NCBI GenBank assembly: GCA_007136165.1
Contig: SLHK01000090.1
Span: 1-6,208 of the forward strand
Source of the DNA: Syntrophomonadaceae bacterium
GTDB lineage: Bacteria > Bacillota > Dethiobacteria > PWVN01
DNA length: 6,208 nucleotides
Reading direction: 5' to 3'
Below the pieces are notes generated by a model that made no database searches, was not told where the DNA came from, and saw nothing but the letters and a program-made list of their open reading frames with translations. This document shows, piece after piece, positions 5,052 through 6,208 of this stretch (within the stretch, counting starts at the first letter, position 1; every line of letters begins with the position of its first letter). Made by a program: the position numbers and the translations under genes.

Positions 5052-6002
5052 TTGTACAAAAGAAGTAAGATTGCCATTATAGGTGCAGGAATGGTGGGTT
5101 CGGCCACCGCCTTCTCTCTTCTTCAGTCGGGAGTGGCCCTGGAGCTGCTCTTGATTGACAAGAACAAGGACAGGGCCGAAGGGGAGGCCATGGACTTAAG
5201 CCATGGGGTGCCCCTGGCCTACCTGGTAAATGTGCGGTCCGGGGGTTATGAGGATTTGCCCGGGGCGGATATCGTCATAATCACCGCCGGCGCAGCCCAA
5301 AATGAAGGGGAAACCCGGCTGGACCTGGTACACAAGAATACGGCCATAATGAAAGATATTGTGCCCCAGATAGTAGCCCAGGTTCCCGACAGCATTCTCA
5401 TCGTGGTCACCAATCCCGTTGATGTCCTCACCTATGCCGCTTTGCAGATATCGGAATTTCCCGACAGCCGGGTGATGGGCTCGGGCACAGTTCTGGATAC
5501 CTCCCGGCTGCGCCATGCCCTGAGCCTTCAGGCTGAAATCGACACGCGCAACATCCATGCCTACGTCCTGGGAGAGCACGGGGACACGGAGTTCGTTGCC
5601 TGGAGCCGGGCCCACGTGGCAGGTACTCCCCTGGATGAGTACTTTGAAGATGACCTGGAAAAACCCCTGACCCGGGAGATCAAAGAGGAGTTGGCCCGCC
5701 AGGTGCGGGATGCTGCCTATGACGTCATTGAAAAGAAAGGCGCCACTTATTATGCCGTGGCCCTGGCCCTGAACCGGATCTGCCGGGCAATTCTCAGGGG
5801 TGAGCGCTCCATCCTCACTGTCTCCACCTCCGTACAGGGCATATACGGGGTGGAAGATGTCTGCCTCAGCATCCCCTGTGTCGTGGGCCGGGGGGGGATA
5901 GAAAGAAAAATCCCCTTCCATCTTGATGACGAAGAGGTTAAAAACTGGCAGAAGTCCGCCTCGGCTATGGCTGAATTTACACAAAACCTGCGCCTGGACT
6001 GA
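5052..6002 (+). CDS. ldh: L-lactate dehydrogenase (NAD-dependent)
   Basis: The enzyme interconverts pyruvate plus NADH with L-lactate plus NAD in the cytoplasm, regenerating NAD during fermentation or allowing growth on lactate. Its 316 residues match the family length. The Rossmann motif is GAGMVGS (11-17), and Asp36 should bind the NAD ribose. The specificity loop is AGAAQNEGETRLDLV (79-93). It has Gln83 where malate dehydrogenases carry Arg, which identifies lactate dehydrogenase. Arg89, Asn121 (TNPVDVLTY), Asp149, Arg152 and the catalytic His176 (GEHGD, 174-178) are all present, as is Thr232 at the substrate pocket. Arg154 and His169 occupy the positions that bind fructose 1,6-bisphosphate in Bacillus enzymes, so allosteric activation by that sugar phosphate is plausible. 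It starts at TTG and is divergent from the HD-rnr block. I see no convincing terminator directly after it; the next gene begins 181 bases on. Confidence 0.96.
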   Translation: MYKRSKIAIIGAGMVGSATAFSLLQSGVALELLLIDKNKDRAEGEAMDLSHGVPLAYLVNVRSGGYEDLPGADIVIITAGAAQNEGETRLDLVHKNTAIMKDIVPQIVAQVPDSILIVVTNPVDVLTYAALQISEFPDSRVMGSGTVLDTSRLRHALSLQAEIDTRNIHAYVLGEHGDTEFVAWSRAHVAGTPLDEYFEDDLEKPLTREIKEELARQVRDAAYDVIEKKGATYYAVALALNRICRAILRGERSILTVSTSVQGIYGVEDVCLSIPCVVGRGGIERKIPFHLDDEEVKNWQKSASAMAEFTQNLRLD

Positions 6003-6064
6003 AGGCCTCTAGAAATCGGAGCCCTGGGGAACAGACAGCTTCCGTAAATGGCAGGTGTCGTTTA

Positions 6065-6102
6065 TTTTCTCGACGACGCAGTATTTGTTTCTTACGAGAA
6101 AA
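6065..6102 (+). repeat. Perfect 8-bp inverted repeat between ldh and the next gene
   Basis: TTTTCTCG (6065-6072) pairs with CGAGAAAA (6095-6102) around a 22-base loop. There is no T-run after it (GAGCTC follows), so it is not a standard terminator. It may be a leader structure of the next gene or an operator; chance is also possible. Confidence 0.4.
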
Positions 6103-6183
6103 GAGCTCAAAGAGCAGGTATCCACGCGGATTTTCCAGAAATCCCTGCTGCTGCCGCCTACCGCCCACAAAAGGAGAAGCTTG

Positions 6184-6208
6184 ATGATGACCCGGTGGGA
6201 AACCAGCA
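6184..6208 (+). CDS. Start of an unidentified gene, cut by the window edge
   Basis: AGGAG (6172-6176) lies 7 bases before ATG at 6184. An in-frame TTG (6181) and a second ATG (6187) are alternative starts. Only MMTRWETS can be read before the window ends, too little to assign a family. The good ribosome binding site and the same direction as ldh make a real gene likely. Whether it shares a transcript with ldh cannot be judged. Confidence 0.55.

Noticed and set aside
5196..5984. Minus-strand open frame of 262 codons opposite ldh
   Set aside because: It lies fully inside the well-supported ldh gene, shows low-complexity shadow composition and has no recognisable family.
5977..6168. Minus-strand open frame of 63 codons after ldh
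   Set aside because: No ribosome binding site or recognisable motif; it overlaps the end of ldh and reads through an inverted repeat.

Overview
The window looks like a chromosomal segment of a Gram-positive, probably anaerobic Firmicute of class Clostridia with middling G+C. The reasons are strong AGGAGG-type ribosome binding sites, two TTG starts, the rnr-smpB-ssrA order, a tmRNA tag ending in YAA, and proteins of Firmicute type. I cannot name genus or species from the sequence alone.

Layout. Positions 1 to about 890 are a graveyard of broken genes: the end of a PAS sensor-domain frame on the minus strand, an internal piece of a catalase-peroxidase gene (katG) with a premature stop on the plus strand, and the tail of a small coiled-coil protein fused to its end. 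Positions 894 to 4824 hold a minus-strand block, read right to left: a promoter, an HD-domain phosphohydrolase, RNase R (rnr), a second strong promoter, SmpB (smpB), tmRNA (ssrA) and a terminator. Positions 4825 to 5051 form the rest of a divergent intergenic region. L-lactate dehydrogenase (ldh) runs rightward from 5052 to 6002, followed by a leader and the first codons of another plus-strand gene cut by the window edge.

How it works together. tmRNA and SmpB rescue ribosomes stalled on mRNA without a stop codon and tag the unfinished protein for proteolysis. RNase R is the exonuclease known to degrade the faulty mRNA in trans-translation. The block is therefore a ribosome-rescue module, with an uncharacterised HD hydrolase at its head. 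Lactate dehydrogenase is a fermentative redox enzyme, transcribed in the opposite direction and apparently unrelated.

I found no convincing new system. The items most worth a second look are the layered pseudogenes at the left edge, the 4-base gap between smpB and ssrA, the stem-loop in the smpB leader, and the HD gene next to rnr.
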